DNA of 64,000 bases from an uncultured Bacteroidales bacterium (GCA_947168665.1 CAMVMX010000002.1:62001-126000); one strand, 5' to 3'; numbered from the stretch's first letter, positions 26,827 through 35,599 are shown. Notes: generated by a model from the sequence alone, not told the origin. A program made the numbers and translations.

Positions 26827-27768
26827 ATGAAGCAATTGATGATAAATGACTGTGGCACCGTGGAATTGTCGTTCCACACGTTGACCGCTGCCGACAAAGA
26901 GTCTGTGCAGCGGGTCACCCTTTCGTCAGGCCGACGGAACTGCAATTTCACTTTCGGCAACCTGATTGGCTGGCGTTTTTGGTTCAACACGGAGATTTGC
27001 ATCGTGGAGGATGCGGTGGTGTTCCGTTTCAATATGGAGGGACGGCGTGCCTATATGGTGTGTACGGCTGGAGTGCCTTCGGCCGGGCTGTTAGAGGCCA
27101 TGTGCCGCGACGCGGCCACGGAGGGATCGCACATGCTGTTGATGAATGTGGAGGACGAGCCGGCCGCCGCCATCGCGGCCCTGTGGCCGGAGCGCACGGT
27201 GGTGAAACCCCGACGCAACCAGTATGACTATATCTACCTGCGGCAAGAGCTGGCCGAGATGAAAGGCAAGAGCCTTAAGGCCAAGCGCAACCATGTGAAC
27301 AAGTTTCTGTCGGAACATGCCGACTTCCATTTCCAGAGGCTGGAGCCGGCGCTGTTCGGCGAGTGTCTGGAACTGGAGCGGATGTGGCGCGGCGAAGTCA
27401 GCCGGGACGACCATGAGTACAACATCGCCGCCAACGCCGAGCAGCGGGCCATGGAGACGGTGTTTGAGCACTGGGACGAGCTGGGCATGTGTGGCGGATG
27501 CATCTATGTGGACGGGCGGATGATTGCCTTTACCTATGGCTCGCCCGTGACGCATGACACTTTCGATGTGTGTGTGGAGAAGGCGGACCGCAACGTCGAC
27601 GGGGCTTTCAACATCATCAACCAGCAGTTTGCAGCCCACCTGCCGGAGCAGTTCGTATATCTGAACCGCGAGGAGGATATGGGACTGGAGGGGCTGCGCA
27701 AGTCGAAGCTGTCGTACCACCCCCATGAGTTGTTGACTTATAATAATATCGTGATACAATGCAGATGA
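26827..27768 (+). CDS. DUF2156 phosphatidylglycerol-lysyltransferase-like domain protein
   Basis: 313 residues from MKQLMINDCGTVELSF, right after the -7 box; the in-frame ATG at 26767 is upstream of the promoter and rejected. It has a double GNAT-like layout. The first half contains FGNLIGWRFWFNTEIC; the second contains KGKSLKAKRNHVNKFLSEH, GGCIYVDGRMIAFTYG and DRNVDGAFNIINQQFA, typical of DUF2156 (MprF C-terminal-like acyltransferases). It has no membrane segments, so it is probably cytosolic. The substrate is unknown. The stop overlaps the next start by 10 nt. Confidence 0.8.
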   Translation: MKQLMINDCGTVELSFHTLTAADKESVQRVTLSSGRRNCNFTFGNLIGWRFWFNTEICIVEDAVVFRFNMEGRRAYMVCTAGVPSAGLLEAMCRDAATEGSHMLLMNVEDEPAAAIAALWPERTVVKPRRNQYDYIYLRQELAEMKGKSLKAKRNHVNKFLSEHADFHFQRLEPALFGECLELERMWRGEVSRDDHEYNIAANAEQRAMETVFEHWDELGMCGGCIYVDGRMIAFTYGSPVTHDTFDVCVEKADRNVDGAFNIINQQFAAHLPEQFVYLNREEDMGLEGLRKSKLSYHPHELLTYNNIVIQCR

Positions 27769-28283
27769 ACTATACTTTGCAGCGCATGACGGCGGCCGAT
27801 GCCCGCGAGACGGTGGAATGGATGACCCGCCAATATGGGTTCGACCCCGCAGAGGTGGAGGACTGGGTGGCGCACTTGCATTTCAACTGGCCGCTGAGCG
27901 TGAAGGCTGTGGACGAGAACGGAAAGACGATTGGGCTGCTGAACATGAGCGACTACCGCATTGAGGAGGAGACCACACAGATGGCTGCCGAGCAGCCCGC
28001 ACTGCTGGCTCGCCTGGATGCCCTGCGGTACGTGGCCGTGTTCTCGTTCATCGTGGCGGAGCCATACCGCGGCACGCGGCTGAATTATGACATGATTATG
28101 TCGATATGGGACGACTTGCAGGGCTATGACTTTGTGTTCATCCCCGTGATGCACCACCTGAAGACGCACCGCTACTGGAAACGCTGGGGGGCGGTGGAGT
28201 TCTTCCGCGACGGGATGTCGGTCTACTACCTGCTGCCCTTGTCCCCTGCCGCACGGGCTGAGGCCGCTCGGCTTTCTTTATAG
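27759..28283 (+). CDS. GNAT-like protein coupled to the DUF2156 gene
   Basis: 174 residues; M1 or M3 could be the start, and both lie inside the end of the DUF2156 gene. The layout is GNAT-like: MTAADARETVEWMTRQYGF, then LNMSDYRIEEET, VAVFSFIVAEPYRGTRLNYD, which resembles the acetyl-CoA-binding turn, and THRYWKRWGAVEFFRDG. Coupling suggests it works on the same substrate or pathway as its partner; that is inference. Confidence 0.6.
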   Translation: MQMNYTLQRMTAADARETVEWMTRQYGFDPAEVEDWVAHLHFNWPLSVKAVDENGKTIGLLNMSDYRIEEETTQMAAEQPALLARLDALRYVAVFSFIVAEPYRGTRLNYDMIMSIWDDLQGYDFVFIPVMHHLKTHRYWKRWGAVEFFRDGMSVYYLLPLSPAARAEAARLSL

Positions 28284-28295
28284 CAACTGTCTGGC

Positions 28296-28343
28296 AAACG
28301 ATACACCCCTTGACCTTTTCGTGGCAAGGGGTGTATCGTTTTG
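28296..28343. terminator. Bidirectional terminator between convergent genes
   Basis: A perfect 17-bp stem: AAACGATACACCCCTTG with CAAGGGGTGTATCGTTT. It has A's at one end and T's at the other, and lies between the GNAT-like gene and the LD-carboxypeptidase gene, so it can serve both strands. Confidence 0.85.
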
Positions 28344-28364
28344 TGCTGGATAGGCGGCAGGGGG

Positions 28365-29486
28365 CTACTCGGCTTCCCGTTTGCCGGCGAGGAACAGCTG
28401 TCGGCTGATGTTGGCGGCGGGAGCCGTGATGTTTTCGGTATTGACGGTGGTTTGTTGGCCGTCGATGTTGAACTGGAGGGTGGCTCCATCTTCACGCACG
28501 TCGATGGTGACGGGCGCGCCCATGACTAAGGGCAGGTTGACGGCATCGTGGCCGGCGGGGAAACCGCAAAGGAGCGGGATGTTGTATTTGAGCAGGTAGG
28601 GACGGAGCATGGCTTCGACACTCTCGTAGGTGAACTCAGTGCCGCAGTCGGTGAACTCGCCCAGAATAACGCCCCGGCAGCGGGAGAGGACACCGTTCAT
28701 GGCCAGGATGTTGAACTGGCGGTCGATGTTGTGCATGGACTCTTCCACTTCTTCCATGAAGAGGATGATGTCGCGGCCCATGGTGGCATCGGCCTGTGAG
28801 CCGAGGTTGGGTACGAAGGTGCACATGTTGCCCCCCACCAGTATGCCGGAGGCATGGCCGGTAATGTTTTGAGGATGGGCAGGCAGCTCGTAGCGGGGCA
28901 CTTTGCCCAACAGGAGGTCGCGCATCAGTGTGCTTGTGAGGTCGGTGCCGCCTTGGGCCAAGAAGGAGCTCATGGTGCCATGTATGCTCATCACTCCGGC
29001 ACGTGTGAAGAGGCCATGCAGGGTGGAGATGTCGCTGAAGCCCACTATCCATTTGGGATTGGCGGAGAGCTCTTGCAGCGACAGGTGGTCGATGAGCTGG
29101 ATGGTGCCGTAGCCACCCCGGTTGCAGATAATGGCTTTGATGGAGGGGTCGGCTAAAGCCCAGCGGAGGTCGCTGAGGCGTTCTTCGACAGTGCCGGCAT
29201 ATCGCCCGGCGTCAATCTTGCCTACGTTGGGGCCAATGACAGGCACCAACCCCCAGCCGCGCAGCACGTCGGCAGTCTTTTCTACATTCTCCATAGGAGT
29301 GAAATAGGAGGGCGAGATGAGGGCCACGGTGTCGCCCGGTTTCAGGAAGGCGGGCTTGCGGCAGTCGAGGGACAGGCCCCCGGTGTTGGGAATAACGTGA
29401 ATGTTGTCCTCCTTGGTGCAGGAGGTGGTTGCCAGAACGCCGCAAAGGGTAAGGATGGCGGCTATCACCCGTGTTTTCTTTCGCAT
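28365..29486 (-). CDS. LD-carboxypeptidase (peptidase family S66), lipoprotein
   Basis: 373 residues. The SPII signal ends in LATTSC. S66 features: FLKPGDTVALISPSYF, ICNRGGYGTIQLIDHLS and GFSDISTLHGLF with the nucleophilic Ser region, IHGTMSSFL, LFMEEVEES (acid), and GFPAGHDAVNLPL with the His. These enzymes release the terminal D-Ala from murein tetrapeptides or act on related amide bonds. The lipid anchor puts it in the periplasm rather than the cytosol of E. coli LdcA. A promoter about 240 nt upstream implies a long leader. Confidence 0.88.
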   Translation of the reverse strand: MRKKTRVIAAILTLCGVLATTSCTKEDNIHVIPNTGGLSLDCRKPAFLKPGDTVALISPSYFTPMENVEKTADVLRGWGLVPVIGPNVGKIDAGRYAGTVEERLSDLRWALADPSIKAIICNRGGYGTIQLIDHLSLQELSANPKWIVGFSDISTLHGLFTRAGVMSIHGTMSSFLAQGGTDLTSTLMRDLLLGKVPRYELPAHPQNITGHASGILVGGNMCTFVPNLGSQADATMGRDIILFMEEVEESMHNIDRQFNILAMNGVLSRCRGVILGEFTDCGTEFTYESVEAMLRPYLLKYNIPLLCGFPAGHDAVNLPLVMGAPVTIDVREDGATLQFNIDGQQTTVNTENITAPAANISRQLFLAGKREAE

Positions 29487-29852
29487 GTTGTATAAGATAT
29501 TAAGTTGTTTAAATAATTCGTGTCAGCATGTTTGATGATTCATGACGGCTGGGTACTGTATCTTGTCGGGGATTGCTTGATGACGCCCGCGCTGGAGCGG
29601 AAACGACTGCCCTCCCCATGTCCGCGCAAAAGCCCTGAGGTCAACCGCTTCGATCTGCAATTCACTCCGCCTGTAACAGCCTTTTTCTTTATCCCTGCCG
29701 CCATAACAAACTGCAATTTGGAAATGCAAAGATAAGGTTTTTATTTCAAATGTCAAAATTACATACTAATGCATTCAAACATTTACACATTCTATATTTT
29801 ACATATTGCTACATTTACGCATTCCTGTTTAAAGTTCTTCCAGTTCTTCGTC
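29487..29852. other. Intergenic region at the left edge of the defence island
   Basis: 366 bases. It holds the minus-strand promoter at 29727-29757 and a roughly 240-nt leader to the LD-carboxypeptidase gene. At 29750-29830 is an AT-rich run of degenerate ACATT/CATTC words, then the end of the last island gene. I see no att-like repeat. Confidence 0.4.
29727..29757 (-). promoter_or_regulatory. Promoter (minus strand) upstream of the LD-carboxypeptidase gene
   Basis: Read on the minus strand: TTTTG, a 19-nt spacer, then TATCTTTG (29727-29734). It fits the Bacteroidales consensus but is about 240 nt from the start codon at 29486. Confidence 0.5.
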
Positions 29853-30389
29853 TTAGGGTTGTTTCTTTCGTGTCAAGTCGAGGAAGATGTCGAGGAAGCC
29901 AGAATTGCGATACAGGGAGTTGGGATTGTCTTTCAATTTTTCTGCTAGGTAGTAAAAACCATAGTTGGCATATTCGTTCATAGCGTCGGTCAGAGTGCTA
30001 ACAACATCGCTGGCTTCGAGTTCTCCTTTCTCGAGTGCAATCAAGTCTATATCTGTCTTTGCAATTAATGCGGCGAATATATGTTTACGTATTTCTGGGT
30101 ATGACTTTCTGCCGGTCCTGGAATCGAGGTTGCCCCAGTATTGGATTGGCTGACCAAACCCCTTGCGTTTGGATGCATCTTCCACTAACGGTTTTGTCTG
30201 GTTGGCATAAAGTCCGATGAAAAAGGCTATGATATACAGCTCATATCCGGCACCAAAAGTCTTTCCACGGGCATCTTGGTATTGCGACGAACCGCGACCA
30301 TAGTCGGTGAACTGACGTAGCAGTTCTTTCTCGTATCTAGTTTCCCACTGAGGGTTACGTTTTGCCCAAAGGTCATATAGTCTTTCCAT
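29853..30389 (-). CDS. Unrecognised protein, last gene of the defence island
   Basis: 178 residues, soluble, mostly helical. Notable stretches are TDYGRGSSQYQDARGKTFG, GAGYELYIIAFFIGLYANQT, GFGQPIQYWGNLDSRTGRKS, and NEYANYGFYYLAEKLKDNP near the end. I do not recognise the family. It starts 4 nt after the stop of the 62-residue gene, so the two form a pair. It may be a DNA-modification or restriction accessory by location only. AT-rich like the rest of the island. Confidence 0.6.
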   Translation of the reverse strand: MERLYDLWAKRNPQWETRYEKELLRQFTDYGRGSSQYQDARGKTFGAGYELYIIAFFIGLYANQTKPLVEDASKRKGFGQPIQYWGNLDSRTGRKSYPEIRKHIFAALIAKTDIDLIALEKGELEASDVVSTLTDAMNEYANYGFYYLAEKLKDNPNSLYRNSGFLDIFLDLTRKKQP

Positions 30390-30393
30390 AATC

Positions 30394-30582
30394 TTACTTA
30401 ATCTTGTTTACCATTGTTCTGATTGTTGAGAGATTGTTCTGATCAAAACCGGCCGCTTTCTGGATGCGATAGACGGAGCATGTCAAACGATTGATATCGT
30501 CAGTCCTTACCTTGCCTTTTGTGATAAAATCTTTGATAACAATGATGCATTGTGTGTGCTTTGCCATATTTTTTTTGCTCAT
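30394..30582 (-). CDS. Small protein paired with the last island gene
   Basis: 62 residues, basic, with a helix-turn-like stretch VRTDDINRLTCSVYRIQKAA. M1 and M6 are both possible starts. The gene is only 4 nt upstream of the 178-residue gene. The size, charge and pairing could suit a small DNA-binding or antitoxin-like partner, but I have no family match. It follows a 129-nt gap after the KwaB-like gene, where I see no clear promoter. Confidence 0.45.
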   Translation of the reverse strand: MSKKNMAKHTQCIIVIKDFITKGKVRTDDINRLTCSVYRIQKAAGFDQNNLSTIRTMVNKIK

Positions 30583-30711
30583 TTACAAAAAAATCATACA
30601 AAATCCTATCGTAAATATTGCCTATTGGTGGATAAAATATTATTCCTCAAATCCTTTGCTTCTCTTTCATTTTTTATAGTTAAGTAGATAAGCCACATAC
30701 GATATAAAAAA

Positions 30712-31545
30712 CTATAATACCGAAACAGAATTCGCCAATCGTCTCTCTTTGTCAACAGGTGTAGTATAATATCGCTGATTGATTCCATTGAGAAGTTTGG
30801 TCATTTCCACCTCATTATTTACCTTATAACCATTGTCTGTTTTTTCAAGTTCCGGACAATAGTCATGTAAATATTCATCCAGCAACAATTTCTGCTCATC
30901 GGAAAACGATTCATATTTCTCTTTGGCCGCCTTCAAGCGTTTTCTGTTTTGAGTTTTTATCATATCGCTTTCATAACCTTCACCCATATCCACAATGGCA
31001 CTTTCTAAGAATTCAGTTACCTCGTCGTTGGTGGCCTCTCGAAATAATACTTCAATTCCTTTAAAAAGGGATGTAATCAGTGACAGATTCTTAAAGTATA
31101 ATTTATCGTTTCGTACGTCAAAGTATGCACTTGGTTCGTTTGCTAACTCTAAAACATCACTTTCATTCTCTATTAGCTTAGGTTCATTGTTAAGTAACTG
31201 TATGAGAGGATTTTTAATATAACGGCCAGGGGTGACATTTAAAAACCACAATATATTTTCATTGTCCATTGTGCCAAAAATATAGTCTATTCTTTTGTAA
31301 TCATTTCGCTCAATAGAACTATATAATGGCTGAAGAGGATTCTTCAAATACTCTGGGCAATAATCCTTATTACTGAAAGCATCAATGCAAAACCATTGAT
31401 CATCTTCTAATTTACGCTCATCATCATATTCGATGCTATTGTCAAACGATGGCACACCATAGACCACTTGATCATTGAATATCTGACAGAAAGAATCTGC
31501 GGAGCGACCTCGATTCTTAAGCTTAGCTATAACTCTGTTACTCAT
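30712..31545 (-). CDS. KwaB-like protein (DUF4868) of a Kiwa-type system
   Basis: 277 residues, soluble. The central stretch SAYFDVRNDKLYFKNLSL, then KGIEVLFREATNDEVTEFLE, resembles the DUF4868 core of KwaB. It overlaps the upstream four-helix membrane gene by 8 nt, the same pairing as kwaA-kwaB. Kiwa is a membrane-associated anti-phage system in which KwaA senses infection and KwaB acts on phage DNA processes. The match is from memory of the family, not a search. Confidence 0.6.
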   Translation of the reverse strand: MSNRVIAKLKNRGRSADSFCQIFNDQVVYGVPSFDNSIEYDDERKLEDDQWFCIDAFSNKDYCPEYLKNPLQPLYSSIERNDYKRIDYIFGTMDNENILWFLNVTPGRYIKNPLIQLLNNEPKLIENESDVLELANEPSAYFDVRNDKLYFKNLSLITSLFKGIEVLFREATNDEVTEFLESAIVDMGEGYESDMIKTQNRKRLKAAKEKYESFSDEQKLLLDEYLHDYCPELEKTDNGYKVNNEVEMTKLLNGINQRYYTTPVDKERRLANSVSVL

Positions 31546-32083
31546 GTTCTATATCAATATAAGTTAAATCGTTAATCCTTCTCAATTCAGAATAGGATGG
31601 TTTGGCCTCCAATAATATTCTGCGACGGGTTGCTACAAGAACCCTAATGTCATCGTTGGTTGTCACATAATAATACTTGTAGCGGAACACATACATGCAA
31701 AGGTTGAAATAAGCGGGCGTATAAAAGCACACCAACAACAAAATCAAGAAACTTAGCGCAAGGGTATAACTGTTGTTTATGCTCAATGCGATAAATATGT
31801 AGCCCAGTGCGATAGGGAATTGGTCTGCCCCCGCTGATTGTACAGTTTTAATTTTGCTATCTGTTAACTGTTGATGTTGTAACTTGTCCGCAAAGAGAAT
31901 CAACAAGAAAGTCAAAACGAAAGGCAAGGACAATAGCAGAATATAGAATATCCAATTATACAAGGTCTGATGCGACTCTATTGCAAACCATTGCGCAATA
32001 TTAACCTTTCGGTTGAACGCATATATTGGAAGAAGCAAAGTCACAGAAGACAGCGTATATAAAAGTCGATATAAAAAAAGCAT
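31538..32083 (-). CDS. KwaA-like four-helix membrane protein
   Basis: 181 residues. About four membrane segments: LYTLSSVTLLLPIYAF, WIFYILLLSLPFVLTFLLIL, PIALGYIFIALSINNSYTLA and LSFLILLLVCFYTPAYFNL. A basic cytoplasmic tail follows (VLVATRRRILLEAKPSYSEL). Size, topology and translational overlap with a DUF4868-like gene match KwaA of Kiwa. It starts 38 nt after the STAND gene ends. Confidence 0.6.
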   Translation of the reverse strand: MLFLYRLLYTLSSVTLLLPIYAFNRKVNIAQWFAIESHQTLYNWIFYILLLSLPFVLTFLLILFADKLQHQQLTDSKIKTVQSAGADQFPIALGYIFIALSINNSYTLALSFLILLLVCFYTPAYFNLCMYVFRYKYYYVTTNDDIRVLVATRRRILLEAKPSYSELRRINDLTYIDIEHE

Positions 32084-32121
32084 ATTATAAACTTAGATTA
32101 AACACAATACCATTTTAATAA

Positions 32122-34416
32122 TCAATTCCTTTCCTTTATCGTGGCAAAAAGATTGTCAATTTCCTTTTCTTCTTTGTCTGGATAGTCATCAGGCCAATGG
32201 CGGTATTCTTCCTCGTAAGCTTCAGCCTGTGCATCAATATAGTCGTAATACTCCTTGAGCCTATTATTGATATCCGAAACAATAATTTCGTCTTCTAACC
32301 ATGGTGTGAAACCGCACAGTTCCTTCATTTTGGAATCAAGTTCTTCCAAATCGGTATCTTTGGCGTTTTCAAGATCATGTTTCAAGCATTCAGCTGCCAC
32401 TCCACAAAAGTCCTTGGACAGTAAATAATCTATATGATTGGGGAACACCTTCTCAATAGCTTTGGCAAAGTCAACACATTCATCAGCAATAAATAGCCTC
32501 ATTGAGTAACTATTGAAGAGGGCTTCCATATCCAAACTGGTTTTGGAGATGTCAACACGCTGAAGTAAAGCCAACTGACTATAAAAATCGGCATCCTCAT
32601 CTTCCATTATCTCTTGTGTCATCTTTTGCTCTACATAAAAAGGCCGTGTTTTCAACAACTCTTCGTAATTGACAAGAGTGAACAACGTCTCTGCTTTTGA
32701 TTGAGGCGAATGTCGATAATACTTGTCATTGCCATAATTGCTGTACAATGCAGTGTAACAACTCCTATAATCATCCCAAAGTCTGTCGAACGCTTCAAAG
32801 AAACGATCAATCAGACCCACAGGCAGAACAGCTTTGGTACGGGCTCGACCATCCTCACGAATCGCACCAAAGGTTTGTTCTATAAAGTAAGCGTTTTCAA
32901 GCAGGAGGTTTCTGATGATATTGTCAGAACTAATATAACGTGTCAATACATCATTCACACCCGGGTTATGAAAATCAACATGCAACTTACCTCGGTCGTT
33001 ACCTATCTTGATAAAATTGTTTTGCAACACTTTTACCGTCTCATTCCATTCGGTCTCTTTCAGATAGTTAGTCTCATGATGAACCATCTTGAAAAAATAC
33101 ATGTAAGCCTCTTTCCAAAGGTCATACATTACTGTTCTCTCCATTGTAGCCAGCACCAGCAAAGCTTCCTGCTGTATCAACGAAAGCCGTTTGAATGCAT
33201 CGAGCCAAACACTGTCGGGATGGTCGAAGAAACCTTTAATCTTTCCGAAGTACTCCTCAGGCTTGCAATGTTCATGGGTTCCATTAGTGAGAAAAGTCTC
33301 GATGATACGTGGGCTGTAATGAGGATGGTCGATGATTTTCAAATAGTTCTTATCATCCAATATTGCATTTATGTATTCCTGTGGTATCTCGTTTGCAACT
33401 AAATGGTTGTAGAGGATTTGCGCTCTCACAAAACGGGTGTATTTACCCATATCCACAACACATTTTGACATTTCAATACCTTTGCCTTCATGGAAGCAAC
33501 TGTAACGAGCCAAGCCCTGCTGAAGGATGTACTCACGGGTGGCAAGTATAAAGAGTTTATCTTTCTCACGTTGGCAAGCTTTGATGAATGAAACAATACG
33601 ACTGTCAAAGTTTTTCTCACCCTGCTCAAGGGTTATTTTCCCCAAGAAATCATCATAGAAAAACACTTGGCGTTTACCCTGCTGCATCACCTTTGCAAAA
33701 TCGTCGATATTACTATTAGTGTAGTAGAATTCCTCGAAATTTGTTGGGTTGTCTTTGTCGGTGAACTTGTCGGATAGCAGATGTACTATGAGAACACGTG
33801 CCAAAGTAGTTTTTCCGATGCCTGGTTCACCCGAAATGACTACATAACGATTCTCTAACAGTTTTGTCAGTGCATCGTTAAAACTGTCGTTCATCACATA
33901 GGTTCTGACAGTGTCTTTAATTTCCTCCTTTTCAAAGCCCGTCCAGTTGACAATATTCTTGTTTAGAATATTATTAAGCACATTCGTGCTGGCTAGCCAT
34001 AGCTTGTAGTATTTCTGTTCAACATCGGTGTGCTTGGCAAGATGCTTATTCAGATCCTGCTTTGCCCAAATATCGTTTTCGTTTTTGATATATGGACTGA
34101 ACAGGGTGATGATTTCTTGCTTGTTGGCTGGTGTTAGGTCAACCGAAGTGGTAATCATATACCGCTGAGGGTTAAGACTTTTCACCTTTGCGACCTCCCT
34201 CTTTAGTTCAGATTTAAGTTCCGCGTAATCCTTGTATCGTTTTGCCTGTACGATAACTGTATTCCCTTTGCTTCGCGTGAAGCGAAGATCTATGCCACCG
34301 TCTCTACCCTCGGCAAAATTAGCCAAGTCAAGACCCTCGTGAGCATTAATCAAGTCACGAGAGAAACATTCGAATTCGAATGAGCTTAGCAAATTCCGGA
34401 AATCGTAATTTATCAT
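32122..34416 (-). CDS. Mrr-type nuclease fused to a STAND NTPase
   Basis: 764 residues. Residues 8-100 form an Mrr-like restriction domain with E14/E16, D43 in GGIDLRF and Q57-A-K59 in VIVQAKRY. Residues 165-430 form a P-loop NTPase of nSTAND type: Walker A GEPGIGKTT at 196-204, Walker B VFFYDDFLG at 251-259, and LFILATREYIL as sensor region. The C-terminal 330 residues are helical and probably recognise a phage trigger. Nuclease-STAND fusions such as Avs proteins degrade DNA when they bind a conserved phage protein. This one is shorter than the large Avs4-type proteins. It is 10 nt after the methyltransferase/HIT gene. Confidence 0.75.
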   Translation of the reverse strand: MINYDFRNLLSSFEFECFSRDLINAHEGLDLANFAEGRDGGIDLRFTRSKGNTVIVQAKRYKDYAELKSELKREVAKVKSLNPQRYMITTSVDLTPANKQEIITLFSPYIKNENDIWAKQDLNKHLAKHTDVEQKYYKLWLASTNVLNNILNKNIVNWTGFEKEEIKDTVRTYVMNDSFNDALTKLLENRYVVISGEPGIGKTTLARVLIVHLLSDKFTDKDNPTNFEEFYYTNSNIDDFAKVMQQGKRQVFFYDDFLGKITLEQGEKNFDSRIVSFIKACQREKDKLFILATREYILQQGLARYSCFHEGKGIEMSKCVVDMGKYTRFVRAQILYNHLVANEIPQEYINAILDDKNYLKIIDHPHYSPRIIETFLTNGTHEHCKPEEYFGKIKGFFDHPDSVWLDAFKRLSLIQQEALLVLATMERTVMYDLWKEAYMYFFKMVHHETNYLKETEWNETVKVLQNNFIKIGNDRGKLHVDFHNPGVNDVLTRYISSDNIIRNLLLENAYFIEQTFGAIREDGRARTKAVLPVGLIDRFFEAFDRLWDDYRSCYTALYSNYGNDKYYRHSPQSKAETLFTLVNYEELLKTRPFYVEQKMTQEIMEDEDADFYSQLALLQRVDISKTSLDMEALFNSYSMRLFIADECVDFAKAIEKVFPNHIDYLLSKDFCGVAAECLKHDLENAKDTDLEELDSKMKELCGFTPWLEDEIIVSDINNRLKEYYDYIDAQAEAYEEEYRHWPDDYPDKEEKEIDNLFATIKERN

Positions 34417-34426
34417 AGACCAACAA

Positions 34427-35599
34427 TTATAACAATTTTATTTTCGAGCCGAATGCCTTATCGTATTCTTCTTTCAAGTTTTCCTTGGTCAGTGGTTCTT
34501 TTTCTTGCACAATCTTACGGAGGCGAAGCTCGATGGCTCTCTTGCTACGGTTGAAGAGTTTCGATAATTCTTCGATGGTTGTCTTTTCGATGAATAGTGT
34601 CCATAGACGTTCGTCATTCTTAGCTGTCCATTTTGCTCCATGATTGGCATACTTCTGACGCATCTTGTTTTCAGATACGTAAGCTGACGGAACAGTTTGC
34701 GGACTCTCTTTCTTCGTCGAATAACTCTGCTTACCGGGTATTACGCCACGAACACCTCCTTTGGGATTTGGCACATCGCCTTTGTAGCGAGGTATCAAGT
34801 GCATGTGAACATGAAATACCGACTGACCGGCGGCCTCACCAACATTGATGCCAACATTATATCCGTCAGGATGGAAACGCTCTTCTACTTTCTGCCTGAC
34901 ATATTGCAACATCACGTTCATTGCTTCTCGCTCATGGTGCGTGAGCTCGAAATAAGAGGCAACATGTCGTTTGGGAACGATGAGCGCGTGCCCAGGAGAA
35001 ACAGGGTAACCATCATAGAAGGCCACACAAATAGCCGTCTCGCATATCACTTCCACCCGACGAGCCAACCTACAGAACGGACAGGTCTCTCCTTCGATGC
35101 GGGGAAGTTTATTGAAATGATTGTATTGGTAAAGTTCATAAGAGCTGTTACTCACCAAACTCTTATAGGGCAACTTAACGTTGCATTGATAGGTGTACTG
35201 CTTATGGATGGCATGAAGCCGGAAGCCTTCTTCCTCCAAGTCGCGACGAACTGCATAATAGGCCGTTCCCGTTGGCTTCAGCAAATTCGAGACATTCATC
35301 AACACCTCCGCCTGTGCATAAGGTTCAAGAACATTAAGAACATAATTGCAGATGATTGTGTCAAATCGTCCTGTGGGATAATCGGGACGATAATAATAGT
35401 CGTATCCGACAATATCCAAACCTTGCCGGTGCAACTCATCCGTATCATATCCGAAACCGCATCCAAAGTCGAGGATGCGACCTTTCAGAAGTCCTTTGCC
35501 CAAAAGATAACGTGTGGGAACAGATAGGTCTGTCCGTTTGATGGCAGTCAAATACGGATGGTTTATTTTATCTGGTTCTATGTGCGTCAGTTTCTCCAT
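34427..35599 (-). CDS. Dnd-type methyltransferase / HIT hydrolase / SANT-like fusion
   Basis: 390 residues, three parts. Residues 15-120 are a class I SAM-methyltransferase-like fold with motif I LDFGCGFGYD and CNYVLNVLEP. The lead-in LSVPTRYLLGKGLLKG recalls the putative methyltransferase family linked to DNA phosphorothioation (TIGR04096-like, from memory). Residues 170-280 are a HIT domain with CPFC, SPGHALIVPKRH and the catalytic HVHMH at 263-267. Residues 322-364 are SANT/Myb-like (KWTAKNDERLWTLF...RAIELRLRK). HIT proteins cleave nucleotide conjugates, so the fusion may sense or edit a modified nucleotide. It overlaps the HNH gene by 13 nt. Confidence 0.75.
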   Translation of the reverse strand: MEKLTHIEPDKINHPYLTAIKRTDLSVPTRYLLGKGLLKGRILDFGCGFGYDTDELHRQGLDIVGYDYYYRPDYPTGRFDTIICNYVLNVLEPYAQAEVLMNVSNLLKPTGTAYYAVRRDLEEEGFRLHAIHKQYTYQCNVKLPYKSLVSNSSYELYQYNHFNKLPRIEGETCPFCRLARRVEVICETAICVAFYDGYPVSPGHALIVPKRHVASYFELTHHEREAMNVMLQYVRQKVEERFHPDGYNVGINVGEAAGQSVFHVHMHLIPRYKGDVPNPKGGVRGVIPGKQSYSTKKESPQTVPSAYVSENKMRQKYANHGAKWTAKNDERLWTLFIEKTTIEELSKLFNRSKRAIELRLRKIVQEKEPLTKENLKEEYDKAFGSKIKLL

